From: Diphasiastrum complanatum
Taxonomy: Eukaryota; Streptophyta; Lycopodiopsida; Lycopodiales; Lycopodiaceae
Length of the DNA stretch: 64,000 nucleotides
NCBI GenBank assembly: GCA_029204225.1
Contig: CM055101.1
Coordinates: forward strand, 62,932,171-62,996,170
Direction: 5' to 3'
Below the pieces are notes generated by a model, which was given only the letters and a program-made list of their open reading frames with translations, ran no database searches and had not been told where the DNA came from. Every line of letters begins with the position of its first letter. The first letter of the stretch is position 1. The position numbers and the translations under genes are program-made. Positions 12,901-28,000 of the stretch are shown here, piece after piece.

Positions 12901-15900
12901 TCAAGAATAAGAAAGATGAATCAAGTAGGAAAATAGAGGTGGAGACATACATGGGATACTCCTAACAAAGGATAACACAAAGTGTTGCCGAAGCAGGAGA
13001 AGCATAGCTATTGAATATCAAGAAGAGCTTCTGATAGAGATGTCCTTGAGGTACTGCTTCAATATTGCTGACTGTCATGTATAGATGTTCGTGTCAAAGC
13101 CAAAAATCAGAATATTTGTAACCAGTCACGGCACATGTTTCGAAAAATGAAATAAGAAAAGGTGATTGCCAATAGTGTGCATATATGTGTACCCATGCAA
13201 TACCCTATACATTTCGGCTTGGAAATGCCACATGTAACAAGAGCTCCTACAACTTTATTCTCATGGTGCACTTTAGCCGAGTTTTGATGTTGCCATTCTG
13301 CACAGAGCCTTTCTAGCATACCTATAACATATCAATATCAATATCATGTCTGAGAAATAGAACGTTGTGAAGATGCTGTCATCCATACCAAGAAGAGTCC
13401 ACCAGATTGCCTCATCACAGTATGTGTACCTATGTTTCCCAAAACACAAACATCATGAAAGCACTTTTGAGTTTATGAAACAAGCTTCCCTACTGTGGAG
13501 ACATAATATTTGTGTGACAATCTTACATTTTAATGTTTCAATTAAATACCAGGATGTGATGATAAGAGATTTTTGTTTCATGTTTTCTGTTTCCCGAATT
13601 GTCGGTGTTTGCCACTTGCGAAACGTTTCTTGAAACTATGGTGCTAACTAGCATCTCAATAGTCAGTTCCCCTACATTGTATAGAGAATGTAAGATCAGC
13701 TTGTTTTCGACATGGAATGAGAGGATGTAAGATTGAGCTAGTTTTCCTACACGATCCTCGAGCGAAGTATGAATCATTGACAATAATCGCCTCCATCTTT
13801 ACGACTCCCAAAATATGAAGACTTACTCTCTTCAGAACAACACACCATTAACCTGAGGGTAGGTAGAGTTTTCAAGGTTATTAAAAAAAAGCTAATCATC
13901 TGAAACCAGTTCTCTGAATATTTTGCAAAATCCCAGCAAAAAATCCAGTAACTTCATTCTATCTCTAATTCACTTAAGCTCAAAGCAGAGAACATGTAAT
14001 AAATATCATGCAAGAAGAAGAAGCTGGAATTTCATTAATAGACAACACTGACATGGTCAAAAGCTGTAGCTCAGAATCAATGCAGACAAGCTACCAGTCA
14101 TGGAAGGTTCTAACCCACACCTCATGTTGATGTAGTTGGTTATTGACATGAATGAGCGCCTCAACAGCAGCAGTGAGCCTGAGATCTGTTCCTGCAGTTT
14201 TTGAGCCTTCAAGCTCCATATCAAACTCCATTTCCTTGTAGTGCAGTGCCTTTGCAAATAGATGACACTGCAATGCCACACATTCCAGCATGTTCAGAAA
14301 CTCAAAAGTTTGAAAGTGAATCTGGCTTTCCAACAAAAAGGAATAAGTATTTCATTTTAAACCCCAAAAAGAGTGAATGGAACTGCAATACAATATGTTA
14401 GCCAATATTCAGAGCATAAGTTTGGGACACCTCGTTATCACATGTTTTTGGATGGGAAAATTTCCCTTGTGTGAAATTTTGAAAAACAGCATTTCCAGGT
14501 TTCCTACTTGGGAAATGCTGTTTCCTGAAAAACAATTATCTAGAAGCTCTTTCACATGAGGGGAACAAGCTTCCTGGCAGGAAAACGAGCTTTTTTATTT
14601 GAAAAATGCGAGTTGACATATTATTTGCATGAAACTCTTCCAATAATTGAATACATGGAAATCACTACCACTATAAAGTTTCAATTGAATGTGGCAATTG
14701 AGAAAAAATTTCACCAGTGTCACGACATGGCATCTCTCAGTTTTTGTATCTTCATTAGGGAATCCATGTTTCCCAGGAGAAACTTCCCAAGATTATGATT
14801 CAGATAATCGAATCTTGCAATTTTGATTTAACAAGGAAGACAAATTTATCAAAGGAAACTTGTTTAAGCCAGAACAACAACATTAGCTGTTGAAAAAACA
14901 GCCATACAGAGCCACTACCTTCTCTGCCAGTCCTCCTAATGTTCGAGTATCAACAGGTAGAGGCTTCTCATCTCGTTCCATAAACTCCGCCTGAAAAAGA
15001 ATGAGCAAGACTCCTTATCTCACAAACACATGCGATAAACCACAAGGCTTCACCTCTGCATTGCACTTGCTAGCATAGTATCTTAGAGAATGAGTTAGTG
15101 AGAAAATAACCAAAGCTTGAATGGCCCTCTATGCATCTAACAGATATCCTTTTAATAAAACAAACTTAATGTACCAAGAGTATAATACCCAAAGAAAGAG
15201 GCTTAGCAAATTGAAAGCTAGTCATAAATTCTAAATGTCAATGCAAATAAATTGAGGAATAGAAGCTGAGATAGAGCAGAATTCCAAGATATAAAACGTA
15301 CCAGATTCAAAAGTGTGGCCAGTATTTCTGGAGGAATATTGGGAAAAGTCAATGCATAATTCAAACTACGAACAAGCTGCTTTTGATAACCATCATTCAG
15401 CTGTGACCAGCAGCTAACAAATGCCACAGCAAACAGTTCTCGTGCAATATGAGGCTGCATACCATCGGAAATTTTCATGTTGAAGTTGTTTTTGTCGCAA
15501 TTCACCAGCATCAAAACATTCAAATTCTACAAGAGGACATTGGAACTATCACCTGTCGTTGTGCCAGTCGTGCACAAGTACGTAATGCTGGAGATGGAGA
15601 TTCCTTTAGTAACTCTAAGCTAAAATGGCGCATCCATTCCACCCAATCTTCCTTTGTACTTCGTTGAGAGGACTCCCAGGCTGTCCGAAGATGCCCTTCA
15701 TTCACCTGTACTTACAAAATAAATCAATTATGCCAGTGGATACACACGAATGCACAAATTTACGAGATAACTCATAATCCTCATTAATGTAGGGAACATC
15801 CTTTGCCAGAGTCAATAAGAGAGAAATCCAATGATAGCTTCAGAGACTAATCCAATGTCTAGAAAAACTTTTCAAAATTCTCCGAAAACAAGCCTCTAAA

Positions 15901-18900
15901 ACAGCAATTTGTTTTGATGCCTAGCTAGCACAGCTACATGATTATGGTAACTTTTCAGGCCACAAGGAATCAAATGGAAAAAGAGCTCAATATCTATCAG
16001 AATGGCAGTTCTTGGAAAAAGGGAGCGTGTCAAAGCTAATCAACTAACGAAGATTGTTCAAATTGCAATTTGTCTGTCTTCAAAGGTCATGGCTTTGTTG
16101 TTGTTGTGCTCTATGTGGATGACTTGGTCATTACAGGAAACAATAAGAAACATGTTGCTTGTGTTAACAAAAAAATTTCTTGTGAGTTTGAGATAAAAGA
16201 TTTACGTTTGCTGCACTACTGCCTAGGAGTTGCGATTTGGAAAAGGAAGCATTGACTTTTTATCTCTCAGGCAACGTACTTACAAAAAATATTAAAGAGA
16301 TTTAACATGCAAGAAAGCAACAAGCCCTCGAAGATGAAATCCTCTACCGTCAATTGGTAGGAAACCTGATTTCCCTTACAACTACCAAGCCAAATATTGC
16401 TTATTCGTTGGGATTGCAAGCCAATTTATGAGTTAACCTATTGAGTCACATTTGAAAGCAGCCAAGCGGATCCTACCTTATGTGAGAGAGACAATGGCCT
16501 ATGGGATAGGATATATTGATAACGGTGATCTTCAGCCCGAAGATTATTCAGATTCAGATTGGGCAAGTGATAAAGACAATCACTTAGCCTAGGTTCAAGG
16601 GCCATTTCTCTGTGCAACAAGAAGCAACCTACTATTGCTTTATCATCCACGAAAGCTGAGTACAAGGCGACTGCAATGACTTCATGTGAAGCTATTTGGT
16701 TACGAGGTCTACTTGGTGATATGTAGATTGCTCAAGTAGGACCTACATTCCTACACTATGATAACTAATGTTGCATTCAGCTTGCAAAAAGATCCAGTGT
16801 ACCATGCACGGACAAAGTATATAAAGGTGGACCATCACTTTATACAAGAAAAAATGCACAGTGATGAGACTGATCTAGCACAATACAATGCCAACAATCA
16901 GATCGCAGATATCTTTACTAAACGACTTAGTTAATACACGTTTCAGAAGTTCAGAACAATGTTAGGCATTACCTTGAATAACATTGACATGAAGGGGAGA
17001 TGTTGAAAAGAATGCCTATTTTACCCCTTTGGCTAAGCAGTAATGTTATTGAAGTTGTACATTAATCATGGGGCATTATTCGTAAATACATGGGGCCTGC
17101 TATTTGTAACTTAGCAAAGTTAGTGCAAGTGGCCCACTTGGCTAAGTAGCCCAATTATATGGTTGCCACCTACGAATTCCATGCATGTACATGTGGTGCT
17201 TGCCTTATAGAGGATTAGGAGGACCCACGCACTCTTCTCTAAGTAATTTCCCTTTTGTTTAATGTTTTCCATAGCTAAGTTTCTCAAGCTTTCCTGGTTG
17301 ATCTACTATCTAGAATTGCAATTAAGATGCTGAGTAATCCATAGCTAGGTCTTGCACTTCATCACACTGCTCCAACATGGAATCCTAAACATGTGACTTC
17401 TGATTCTTGGAACGTCTCCACGATTTTCTACACAAAAATATTTTGTCCTGAATCAGGGGTTTCTTCCCACAATAAACCAGGCTCAATAATTGATGTCTTC
17501 CAACTGTTCGACATCAAAGATCAGAATGTCTGAAGAGAGTCACGGTTTAGTGGAGTAGGTAATTCGAAGAAAACAAGTCACAACATCAACGGAAAAATAA
17601 ACCTTCAATCAGCTTCAGAAAAAGCATCAAGAACTTTTCAACAAATATAGAATGGTAGCAGGATAGCTCCAAAATTTCATCGTGGGAAAACTACACTTAT
17701 AGGAGGAAGCAACTAGTTTTTCAAAATGCCAGAGAATACACGCATGTGCAATATGATCCAACGGTACATCTCACCAACTCGGAAATTCTGGAACACGTTT
17801 CAAAAACGACATTTAAGTTGGATTGGTAACGACTAAATACTAATCGACAAGAATATTGTGGTAGTAAAGAGGATATTACCATATAACGTTTGTGTTTCTG
17901 GTGGAAGGTGTCACACGTACGAATAGTGACAAGTGAGAGCAACTTATTGAAAACAAACTACAAAACTTGACATAACAGTGAAAACGTCTATGGTGACCTA
18001 CAACAAGATGAGAGTTACTCACTTTGAAATTCTTTGTTTGTAGGTTGGAATCAAGTGCACCAAGGTCATAATGTTCACCCTCAGAATCAAGACCATGATA
18101 TGTATTACCACACACAGTTTCCAAATCACCAACTGGATTAGTCGAAGGCACCGCGTTGATAGTTTGTACATCTGATAGAATTGGTTCACGTCTTCTCAGT
18201 CTGCCTTCGATCACATCAAACTGCAAATGCTGTTCCAAAAGAAACAAACTAAATAAGCCGACACAAAGTGGATACATGTCATGCAGCTGCTTCTCCATCA
18301 CAAGCAATCAAAAGACCAAAGCTGAGCGATAAATGATAGAGGTTCTAAACCTGCAGATGATGTCGTTGAAGAAGCTTACGAACTGATGGCAAGAACATTG
18401 AAAATTCTGAACTAAGTGCAACAGCTAGAGCACAAATTGCATCCACAGCGTCCCTTCTTAATTCATCTACATTTCTGCTTCATACAAGTTCATTTAACAC
18501 AAATGAAAGTTCTAAACAAATAAGTACAAATGTTAAAAAATGCTTTGACATATATAAACTTTAAGGAAAAAAACCTTTCTCCCTCTCTTGAGAAATTACT
18601 CAAACCAATATCCCTTTCTGTGAAACATCTTCAGAATCATCCCTTTCTAGTGAAATATCCCACTCTTGTGATGGTAAAATTGTTGTAAAGGAGATTGCAA
18701 GGCACTACACTTCAATCTCCTAAGGCTCCAATTGCAAGCAACAACACATAAGCAATGTAAATTTAAAATAGCTGCATAACAGTCAGAAAAACCTGATCAT
18801 TGACTTTTACTGTCCAAATGAAAGTTGAGAAAGTCCTAATTACATTCATTGAGTTTAGTGTGATTGAGGTTGCCTTGACACAATGTTTTGAGCTGTTCTC

Positions 18901-18997
18901 TTTACTAGTTTGGAGACGTTCATAGCATGACCTCACTAGAAGTGCACTTTTTTAAGTCTTATGTACCTTTGGGTACTCTTAAGGCATTAATAAATCT

Positions 18998-19058
<61 letters not shown>

Positions 19059-22000
19059 GCGATGGCGCCTCCACGCAAGAGGGCCATCCCTCGCTCCATC
19101 TCTCCACGGCCCAACATTGCTCCTTCCACCATCGCGCCCTTTCCCGTGTTCCCCTCAACCTCGTTGTCCCTCTACCTCGGACCCCCCTCGCTGATGTGCC
19201 TCCTGCCCTCGCTGATGTGCCCCCCTGCAATCCCCTTGAAGGTTGTATCTCTTGTCCCCCTCGCTACCCCCCCCTGCTTGCTCCGCCCCAGATCAGTCTC
19301 TTATTGGCCCCTGCATCCCTCCTGCCCCCTTCGCTGTCCCCCTTGCTGCCTCAATCTTCTTCAATGCCCTTCCTCCTGCTGCGCAACAGGAGGAAGGGCC
19401 TCATGCTTTTCTTCCTGCTGCTACTGAGCAGCCCTGCTCCTCTTCCGCTTCCCCACTCTCCTCTTCATCCTCCTTTCCCACACCTTCTTCATGCTCTTCT
19501 TCTGCTCCTTCTGCTCTATCTTCCTCTGTTCCTATCTCCCCTTCCTCTTCTTCCTTGCCTATCAGTCCAATAACTCCTCTTATCTCCTACTCTCAAACTT
19601 AAAGAATTGGAGGAAAAAATTGAGAAGCAGGAGGAGGAAACCCTCTCGTGGGCAGCTATTATCAAAAAAGGTAACACACCAAGTGCCCCTATCTCTTCGG
19701 TTATTTCAGCTACTCTTTCAGAAGAAAGATCTAAGGAGCAAAAGGCATACAATATTCGAGTAAGGGGCATCGCAAACTCTCAAAATGCTCTTGAAGAAGT
19801 AAAATGTTTCCTTGAAAGTACACATGGGCACCACAATAGAGATTTGGATTCAGCATGGAGAACAACCAAAGATAATGCTACCCTCATCATTCGTTTTACT
19901 TCCTTGGAGAGCCGTCGTGATGCTTTGCGTTGTAGAGCTAAACTTCGTGGCTCTCAAATATATATGGATGATGATCTTACATATTTATAGGTTGAGGAAA
20001 GGCGTAAAGCCTTCCAAGAAGCTAAAGCGACAGGTAGACGTGTTATCTACAGGGATGGTCGAATCCGATACATTGATGATGTGCCCAAGGATGCTGAGAA
20101 ATAGGGACTTGGGGCGCCCGGTATTGGGAGCATACTGAGGCCCCATCCTCGCCGCTTGCAGATTGGGGTTTGGAATTGTAACGGCATACATTCATCGTCC
20201 ATTGCGGGTGATCTGCTTGACTTCATTGGTAAGAGAGATTTATTACTTTTTATGGATACTCATGAGAGTCAAGAGAGAGGTTTACCGACTTTTCCAGGAT
20301 ACAGATGGGACTCGGTCTATCGACATGAGATGAGATCTGCTAGTAGGAGAGGTTCTGGTGGGGTCGCTTGCCTTTATAGGGAGTCGCTGCATCCTATTTT
20401 TGAGTTTGTCAGCCATGATGAACACTCGCGGTACATCTGGTTCCGCATTGATGGACATAGCATTGGTTCTGACAGAGACATCTTTGTTGCAGCTTGCTAT
20501 TTCCTTCCAGTATCTTCTTCCTTTGTAGAGGGTATTGGTTCACCCTACATTGATCTTTCTACAGACATTATCAGATATGCAGAGCGAGGTTACATTTTTC
20601 TCATTGGTGACTTTAATGCCAGGGCAGCTTCACGGCAGTCTGATTTCTATGATTCTATGGACCAGCTTCGCATACGTGCCCTTGATGGAGATGACTTGTG
20701 TGTTACTAGGATTTCTGAAGACACTTTGGGCCCCATTACCACTATGGCGAATACTTGCTACAATTAGGAGAAGCTCATGAGTTGGCCATTTTTAATGGCT
20801 TAACCTGTTGGCCCGACTCTGGCAGATACACCTGCCATCCCCACAGTGGCGGCCATAGTGTGGTTGATTACCTTATGGGATCACCATCAACCATCTCCCT
20901 CATCCATGATTTTCATATTTCTCCTACCACTCTTTCTGATCACTCCTTCCTTTCCTTTAGTCTTGGTACTATTTCTTTGCCTCGACAGTTCTCACCTCCA
21001 CCATTACCTCGTGCACCCAAATACATCTTTGACCATTCACTCGCACCTACCTATCAGCATTCGCTCACCCCACTACTCCACATTTTTCCACATCACAGTC
21101 CGCTTGAAGTGCAAGCTTCCTTCCTTACCACAGCACTCCACACAGCTGCCGCTGCTTCCTTCTCCTCTAGACCCCATCATAACAAAAATAACAACAAACC
21201 TAGACCGGTGCGCCCACCTTGGTATGACGATGAGTGTTGTTCCCACCATCACCTTGTCACACATGCTCGCATGCACACCCCTCATCTCTTACAACCCACT
21301 CGTCGTCTCTTTACCCGCTTACTTCGTTGTAAGAAACGGGCATATGATAGTTTGGAAGAGCGACGACTTATTGGTCTTCTCTATAGTTCTTCCACAGGCG
21401 CATTTTGGCGTGAGTTCATTCCCCGTGCCCCACCTCCGCTCCTTGATGATTTACGCATTTGGACTGAGTATGCCACTGTCTTGTATACCATCGATACCGA
21501 CACACCTATCTCCATCTCCCCTAGACCTCTTGAGTTTACCTTCTTCACCTCTGATATGGTCCACAATGCCATCAAGAAAATGAACACCAATAAAGCCAGG
21601 GATATTGATGACCTTGAATCCGAGCTTTTAATCCATGCTGCTGATTTACTATCACCTCTCCTAGCCACTCTACTAAATCAAGCCGTTCTCTCTGATTTTC
21701 CTTCTCCTTGGTGTACCAACATCATCCATCCCATACACAAGAATGGTGATCCCAAGAATCCTAGTAACTATCGGACTCTTATGATTGGGCACGTTATTAC
21801 GAAGTTGTATGGCATTATTCTTCAGTCAGCTGTGAGTACTGAGTCAGAGACCAGGAGATTGCATGCTATGGGCCAAGCTGGGTTTAGAGCTCATTATTCT
21901 ACTACAGATCATATCTTTACTCTCAGAGCTATTATTGAGGAAGTTCGGCACCGGCGAGAGCGAGTTTATTGCTGCTTCGTTGACTTCAGGAAGGCCTTTG

Positions 22001-25000
22001 ACTCTGTCCCACGCTCCTTACTCATCCAGTGGATACGAGACCTTGGTTTTTCTGATGACACAGTCCTAGTGATGGCACTCTATGGGAAAGTATTGGGATG
22101 TTTCCGAAGTGACAGAGGTATCTCAGAGCAGATCATGAGCACTATTGGGGTGAAGCAGGGATGTTCCCTCTCCCATACACTTTTTGGCTTATATATTGAT
22201 GAGTTGGAGCGAGTTATCCAGCAGTGTGGTGGTTCTGGGTGCAGACTTGGTGACATCTTGATCGCTATTCTTCTTTATGCAGATGATGTGGTTCTACTTT
22301 CACCTACTAGAGAGGGGTTACAGAGACAGATTGATTGTCTTCATGATTTCTGTTCCAGATGAGGTCTAGGGGTGAACATTGTGAAGACCAAGGTGATGAT
22401 CTTCAACACTTCTTCCAAGAGCTTTATGTTGAGACAGGAGCTCCTTTTTGACAGTCGGCCGTTAGAGATTGTCCCTTCCTACACTTACTTGGGCACACTT
22501 TTTACTGGTCCTATATTTAGTATGAGACAGGCAGCCTCTAGTAGGCTTGGGAACGGGCATGCTTCCCTTGCCCAGATGGAGAGATTTTGCTTCCATAAGT
22601 CTATTCGAGATGCCTCGAGTAAGTGTCGGCTTTTTGACACCATTGTTTCTCCTACAACTCCATATGCATCGGCTGCATGGTGCACGGGCCTTACCTCATC
22701 CGACTGGGCAGTATCTCACGGTTACAAATCACTATGCTTTCACGCATGATTCGGGCTAAGCCTTCAGTACCACATCAAATCATCCTTGTTGAGTTTGTGG
22801 TCCTGCCCATGTACCTTGATGCCTTACTCCAGCTCATCACATATATTCAACGCGTCAGTGCGTTCCAGTCTTCTGAGCAGAGATTTACTCAAGCTGCTCT
22901 CATTTCATCTCAGCATCTTCACAGTTAGGGCTACCAATGGTTTTCTCAGGCCTCCAGACTTCTTAGCACACTCGGCATCTCTACCACTGCCCTTCCTTCT
23001 GGTACCCATGACTACATCAGACGATTCATTTATAGAGCTTACCTAAATCCAGCCTGGAATGGTCAGTTGGGTGTCAAACCCGACTTTTATCCGCTTCATT
23101 TTTTGGAGACAGATGTATCAGGGTCCCCACTACTACCACTGACCTACGATCTGGATTATCACATGGTCTCAAATTCATATTGGGTCAGCTCCGTGTCTCT
23201 TCACACCAGCTTGAGATTGAGACTGGCCGGTTTCAGAGTACCCCACGAGAGGACAGGATCTGCCAGCTTTGTTCCCTAGGGGCAGTAGAAACTGAGGAGC
23301 ATTTTATTTTCATTTGCCCAGCTTATTATGAGATTCGTGGGGGATACCATTGCTTGTTCAAGGATACACCAGTTACTTTGCGCTCACTTGTTACATATGA
23401 GGATCCACGTTGTGTTGCACTTATGGTCCGAGAGATGTTTCTATTACGACGGGATCTCCAGCCTCAGCATCAGATTGCTCCTGACACACAGCTTCAGATT
23501 ACATCCCTTTTCTCCAGACGACGTTAACAACCAGTCCCAGACTTAGATGATGATGACGAGGATGAGGACACGACTTTCCACAGAGATCAGAGGCAGCGCA
23601 CCTCCCAGCATTGCCCAGCAGCCAAACCTCTTCGGCCTACTACGAGGAGACGTCCTCCCTGTTGAAATAAATGCCTATTTTACCCCTTAAGGCTTGTATA
23701 CTTGTAGCTTGTAAGTTGTGCATAAGACATGGGGGTAAAACATTTATGTACATAGTACACCCCACTTGTGCTAATTAGGCAAGTAAATCAAGTAGGTTAA
23801 GGACCCATGTGGGTTCTAGAGCTAGAATTAGCAAGACACCACCTCTATACATAACATGCTATATGTAGCCCAAACTTTGGAGGGGTTTCCATGCCCTACT
23901 ACACTTTGAATATTCATTTATGTTGTTTGAGCTTTGAAGTCCTCTCTCTCTTGCTTTTGTGTTCTACTCCATAGCTGGTTTTCTGAAGCTTTCATAGTGT
24001 GCTTACTATGCTGTTATGATACTCCATAGCTAGGCCTTGGAATTTGACATGGTATCAGAGCAGGTTATGTTGCCTGTGGTGTGGTGAAAGCTTGGACCTG
24101 TTTTTTATCAGATTCCTGCCATTCCTGGAGAGCAGCTTACCTTTGAGGAGGGAGCACTTTTTGTAGGGGCATCTGATCTCTGTGCTATCTGCATGGTTGG
24201 AGTACTGTTGGCAAGGGGAGTATAGGGAGCCAAAAAGTTTCTAATTTGAGACAAAAAATTTTGAGTCTTTTTGGACAGCCAGGACTGTAGGAGGGCGCCT
24301 TCTACAGTGGGGACTTCAGTGAAAGTTCTGAGTGGATCTTGGACAAGGGCTAGGACAGCCATACAGGGGGATAGTTTCAAATCCAGAAGCTGAGGGTTAT
24401 TGAGCAAGCGGCTGTATACCCTAGTTGGGTGAAAACCCCAGTTTGCCTTTTGTGTTTTATTTCTATCCAGCTATGTCTAGTCTTGCAGAGAGCATGCTGA
24501 GTGAAGCCAGCCGGCTTGATGGCACTAACTTTAGCATATGGAAATTCAAGATCAAGAACATTCTTGAAGACAAAGAATGTTGGAAGCTTGTGACAGGTGA
24601 GGAGCCTGTTCCAACATCTGAACTTGAACTTAAGGACTATATCAAGAGAGGGGAAAAGGCACACAGAATCATCAACATGTCAGTGAGGGATAATGTGATT
24701 CCTCTAATCAGGTCAGCCAAAGGGCCTGTGGATGCATGGCACATTCTTTGTGCATTGTATGAGACAGCAAGTACAACCAGGTTTCTCTACTTGAAGAACA
24801 AGTTGTATACTCTCAGAATGGAGACAGGGGAGACAGTTACTGATCATCTTACTAAGATTCAGGATATTAGATATCAGCTTTCTGTACTTGGAGAGTCTAT
24901 TGCTGACAAAGACTTGGTGCCAATAGTTCTGTATAGCTTGTCATATGCTTATCAGAACTTTGTGATGATGATATCAGTGAGAGAGAAGATCCCTACCTAT

Positions 25001-28000
25001 GAAGAAGTCTATGGTCTCTTGTTACAGGAGGAGATGAGGAGAGTTAATCTCTCCAAGAGGGAAGATTTCCAGGAGCATGCCTTTGCTTCTAAGAAGAAGC
25101 AAAATCCAGCTAAGGATAAGAAGAAAGGTAAAGGCAAGAACAAAGGAACACCACAAACACTTGAGCAAGGAATGGAGAACTTGCAGATGTCAGAAGCACA
25201 ACCCTCCTCGAATACTTCTTCCACACCTTGAAGGAAGGGGAATTGCAATTACTGTGGTAAATATGGACACTTTGCTTTTGAGTGCAGGAAGAAGCTTGCA
25301 GACCAAAAGAAGGGCACAAAGAAGCAAGGAGGAAATGTTGTTGAGAGTGTTGCAAGAGAGGAGCAGAGTGACATAAGGAAAGCTGAGTTATTCTCTGTTG
25401 CATTGGCTTCACAAGCTACAACAGGTGGTTGGTACATTGACTCAGGTGCTTCAAAGCACATGACCCCTCATAGGGATTGGTTTGATACCTTTGTGGGGAT
25501 TAGTGATGGACAAGAGGTGTGCCTAGGTGACAACTCAACACACAAGGTCAAGGGAAAGGGCACAGTACCTGTAAAGCTTCCATCTGGAGAAGTCAAAGTC
25601 ATTAAGAATGTCTTATATGTACCAGGACTTGCTAAAAATCTTCTTTCAGTATGAAAATAGAATTTGATGCTACTTCTTGTCTTGTGTTGGACTTGAGTGA
25701 TAATATGAAGGTTGTGGCCAAAGGATTGCAAGAAGATAATCTATACAGGTTATACACTTCTATCCCTAGTCAGCATGCTTATACAGCAAAAGGAAGGGAT
25801 GTGGATAGGTTGTGGCATGAGAGGTATGGACATCTTGGCTACCAAAGCATGCAGGTGTTGAACCAGCATCATATGGTGGAGGGGCTTCCAGTTGTTAAGC
25901 CAAGCTCTTCAGTTTGCGAGGCTTGCGCTATGGGAAACAACAAAGACATAAGTTTCCCAAGGAAAGCACCACCAGGGCAGCAGGCATACTTGACTTGATA
26001 CATTCAGATTTGTGGGGGCCAACCCAAACAAAATCTGCAGGGGGGGCATATTACTTTATGACCTTTATTGATGACTTCTCACGCAAGATTTGGATTTATT
26101 TCTTGAAGTTAAAATCTGAAGCATTCAAGTACTTCCTGCATTTCAAAGCTTTGGTAGAAGAACATTCAGGAAAGAAGATAATGATGCTCAGGTCAGACGG
26201 TGGTGGAGAGTTCATTAAGACAGAATTTGTGGAATTCTCCAAGGCCAATGGGATCAAAAGGCAGCTTACAGCTCCTCATACCCCTCAGCAAAATGGCGTA
26301 GCAGAGAGAAAGAACCGAACTATTGTGGAGTGTGCAAGGTGCATGCTCAAGGCAAAGGGGTTGCCCAACTCTTTTTGGGGCGAGGCAATGCACACAGCAG
26401 TGTTTCTGTTGAATAGAAGTCCAACAAAAGCTGTGGAAGGCAAGACTCCAGAAGAGGCATTTAGCGGCATTAAGCCCAAGGTAGGCGCTTTGCGAGTGTT
26501 TGGTTGTACGGCCTATGCCCATATTCCCAAGGATAACAGGAAGAAGCTGGATGCAAAATCAGCAAAGAGTATTTTCTTGGGATACAGTGAAGAAAGCAAA
26601 GCTTACAGACTTTACGATCTTACTAGCAAGAAAAGGATCATAAGTCGAGATGTGATCTTTGAAGAAGATCAAACGCCTCCTATAGAGGAACTTGAGATGG
26701 AGGATGGTACAAGTGAATTTGTGCCAATACTTGATGACCCACATCCATATATTGGGGAGCCTCAGGATGATCATATGAGTGATCAAGAGGAAGAATCCGA
26801 GGAGGCTAGGAAGCGGAAGGAAAGGGGCAAATCTGTTGAGTCCTATTCACCGTCTTCATCACCAACTGCAAGGAAGAAGTTTCCCAAGTGGTATTGGCAA
26901 ACTGTGCAGGATGGTTTGATATTGGATGAGGGAGAGAGCAGTAATCCAGGGGCTAGGAGGTCTCAAAGGCAAGCCCAGCAGCATGAACACTAGGAGACAA
27001 ACTATGCACTTATGACTACTATTTTGGATTCACAAGATCCACATACATTCGTTGAGGCAGCAGATGAGAAGGTATGGCAACATGCTATGCAAGAGGAGTA
27101 CGACTCCATTCTCAAGAATGATACATGGGATTTGGTGAAGTTACCAAAAGGGAAGCGTCCTATTGGCTGTAAGTGGGTCTACAGGACCAAATACAGATCT
27201 GATGGGAGCATCGAAAAGCATAAGGCAAGGCTGGTTGCTAAAGGCTATGCACAGAAGGAGAGCTTGGACTATGATGAGACGTTTGCACCGGTAGCTAAGA
27301 TGACGTCTATCAGGTTGGTTTTAGCATTGGCTGCATTTTTTGGTTGGGAGGTCCATCAAATGGACGTGAAGAGTGCTTTTCTTAATGGACAGTTGGCTGA
27401 AGAAGTCTACATGAACAGCCACAAGGTTTTGAGGCTAAGGGCAAGGAAAGTATGGTATGCAGGCTTAAGAAGGCCTTATATGGTTTGAAGCAGGCACCCA
27501 GGGCCTGGTATAGTCGTATTGACGACTATTTTGCCAAGGAGCAATTCATAAAGAGTTAGTCGGATTGCAACCTGTTCGTGAAGGAGGAAGATGGGAACAT
27601 TGTTTTGATAGTTCTCTATGTGGATGACTTGGTCATCACGGGTAACAATGGGCAGCTTATTGAAAAGGTGAAGGCTCATTTATCAAATGAGTTCGAGATG
27701 AAGGATTTGGGCTTAATCCACTATTGTCTTGGTTTGGAGGTTTGGAAAAAGGAAAACTGTGTGTTTATTTCCCAAGACAACTATGCATGTGAAGTCTTGA
27801 ACAGGTTCAACATGCAGGATTGCAAACCCGTTTCCACGCCCATTGATACCAGCAGTAAGCCATCCAGAGATGATGGCACTCCTTTTGTGGACGAGACTCT
27901 TTATAGGCAGCTTGTGGGTAGCCTGATTTATCTCACCACTACGAGACCAGACATTTCCTATGCGGTTGGTGTAGCAAGCCAGTTCATGAGTTCTCCAACT

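Noticed and set aside
12583-13080. Possible antisense Gypsy LTR with polypurine tract
   Set aside because: A purine run followed by TGTCATT is suggestive, but no second LTR, primer site or pol motif was found.
18997-19230. Arg/Glu-repeat protein on the minus strand
   Set aside because: It is the translation of the (CT)n microsatellite and adjoining ORF1 sequence in antisense.
20846-21583. Long overlapping frame (245 codons) in LINE A
   Set aside because: It is the alternative frame of the endonuclease/RT ORF and has no domain signature.
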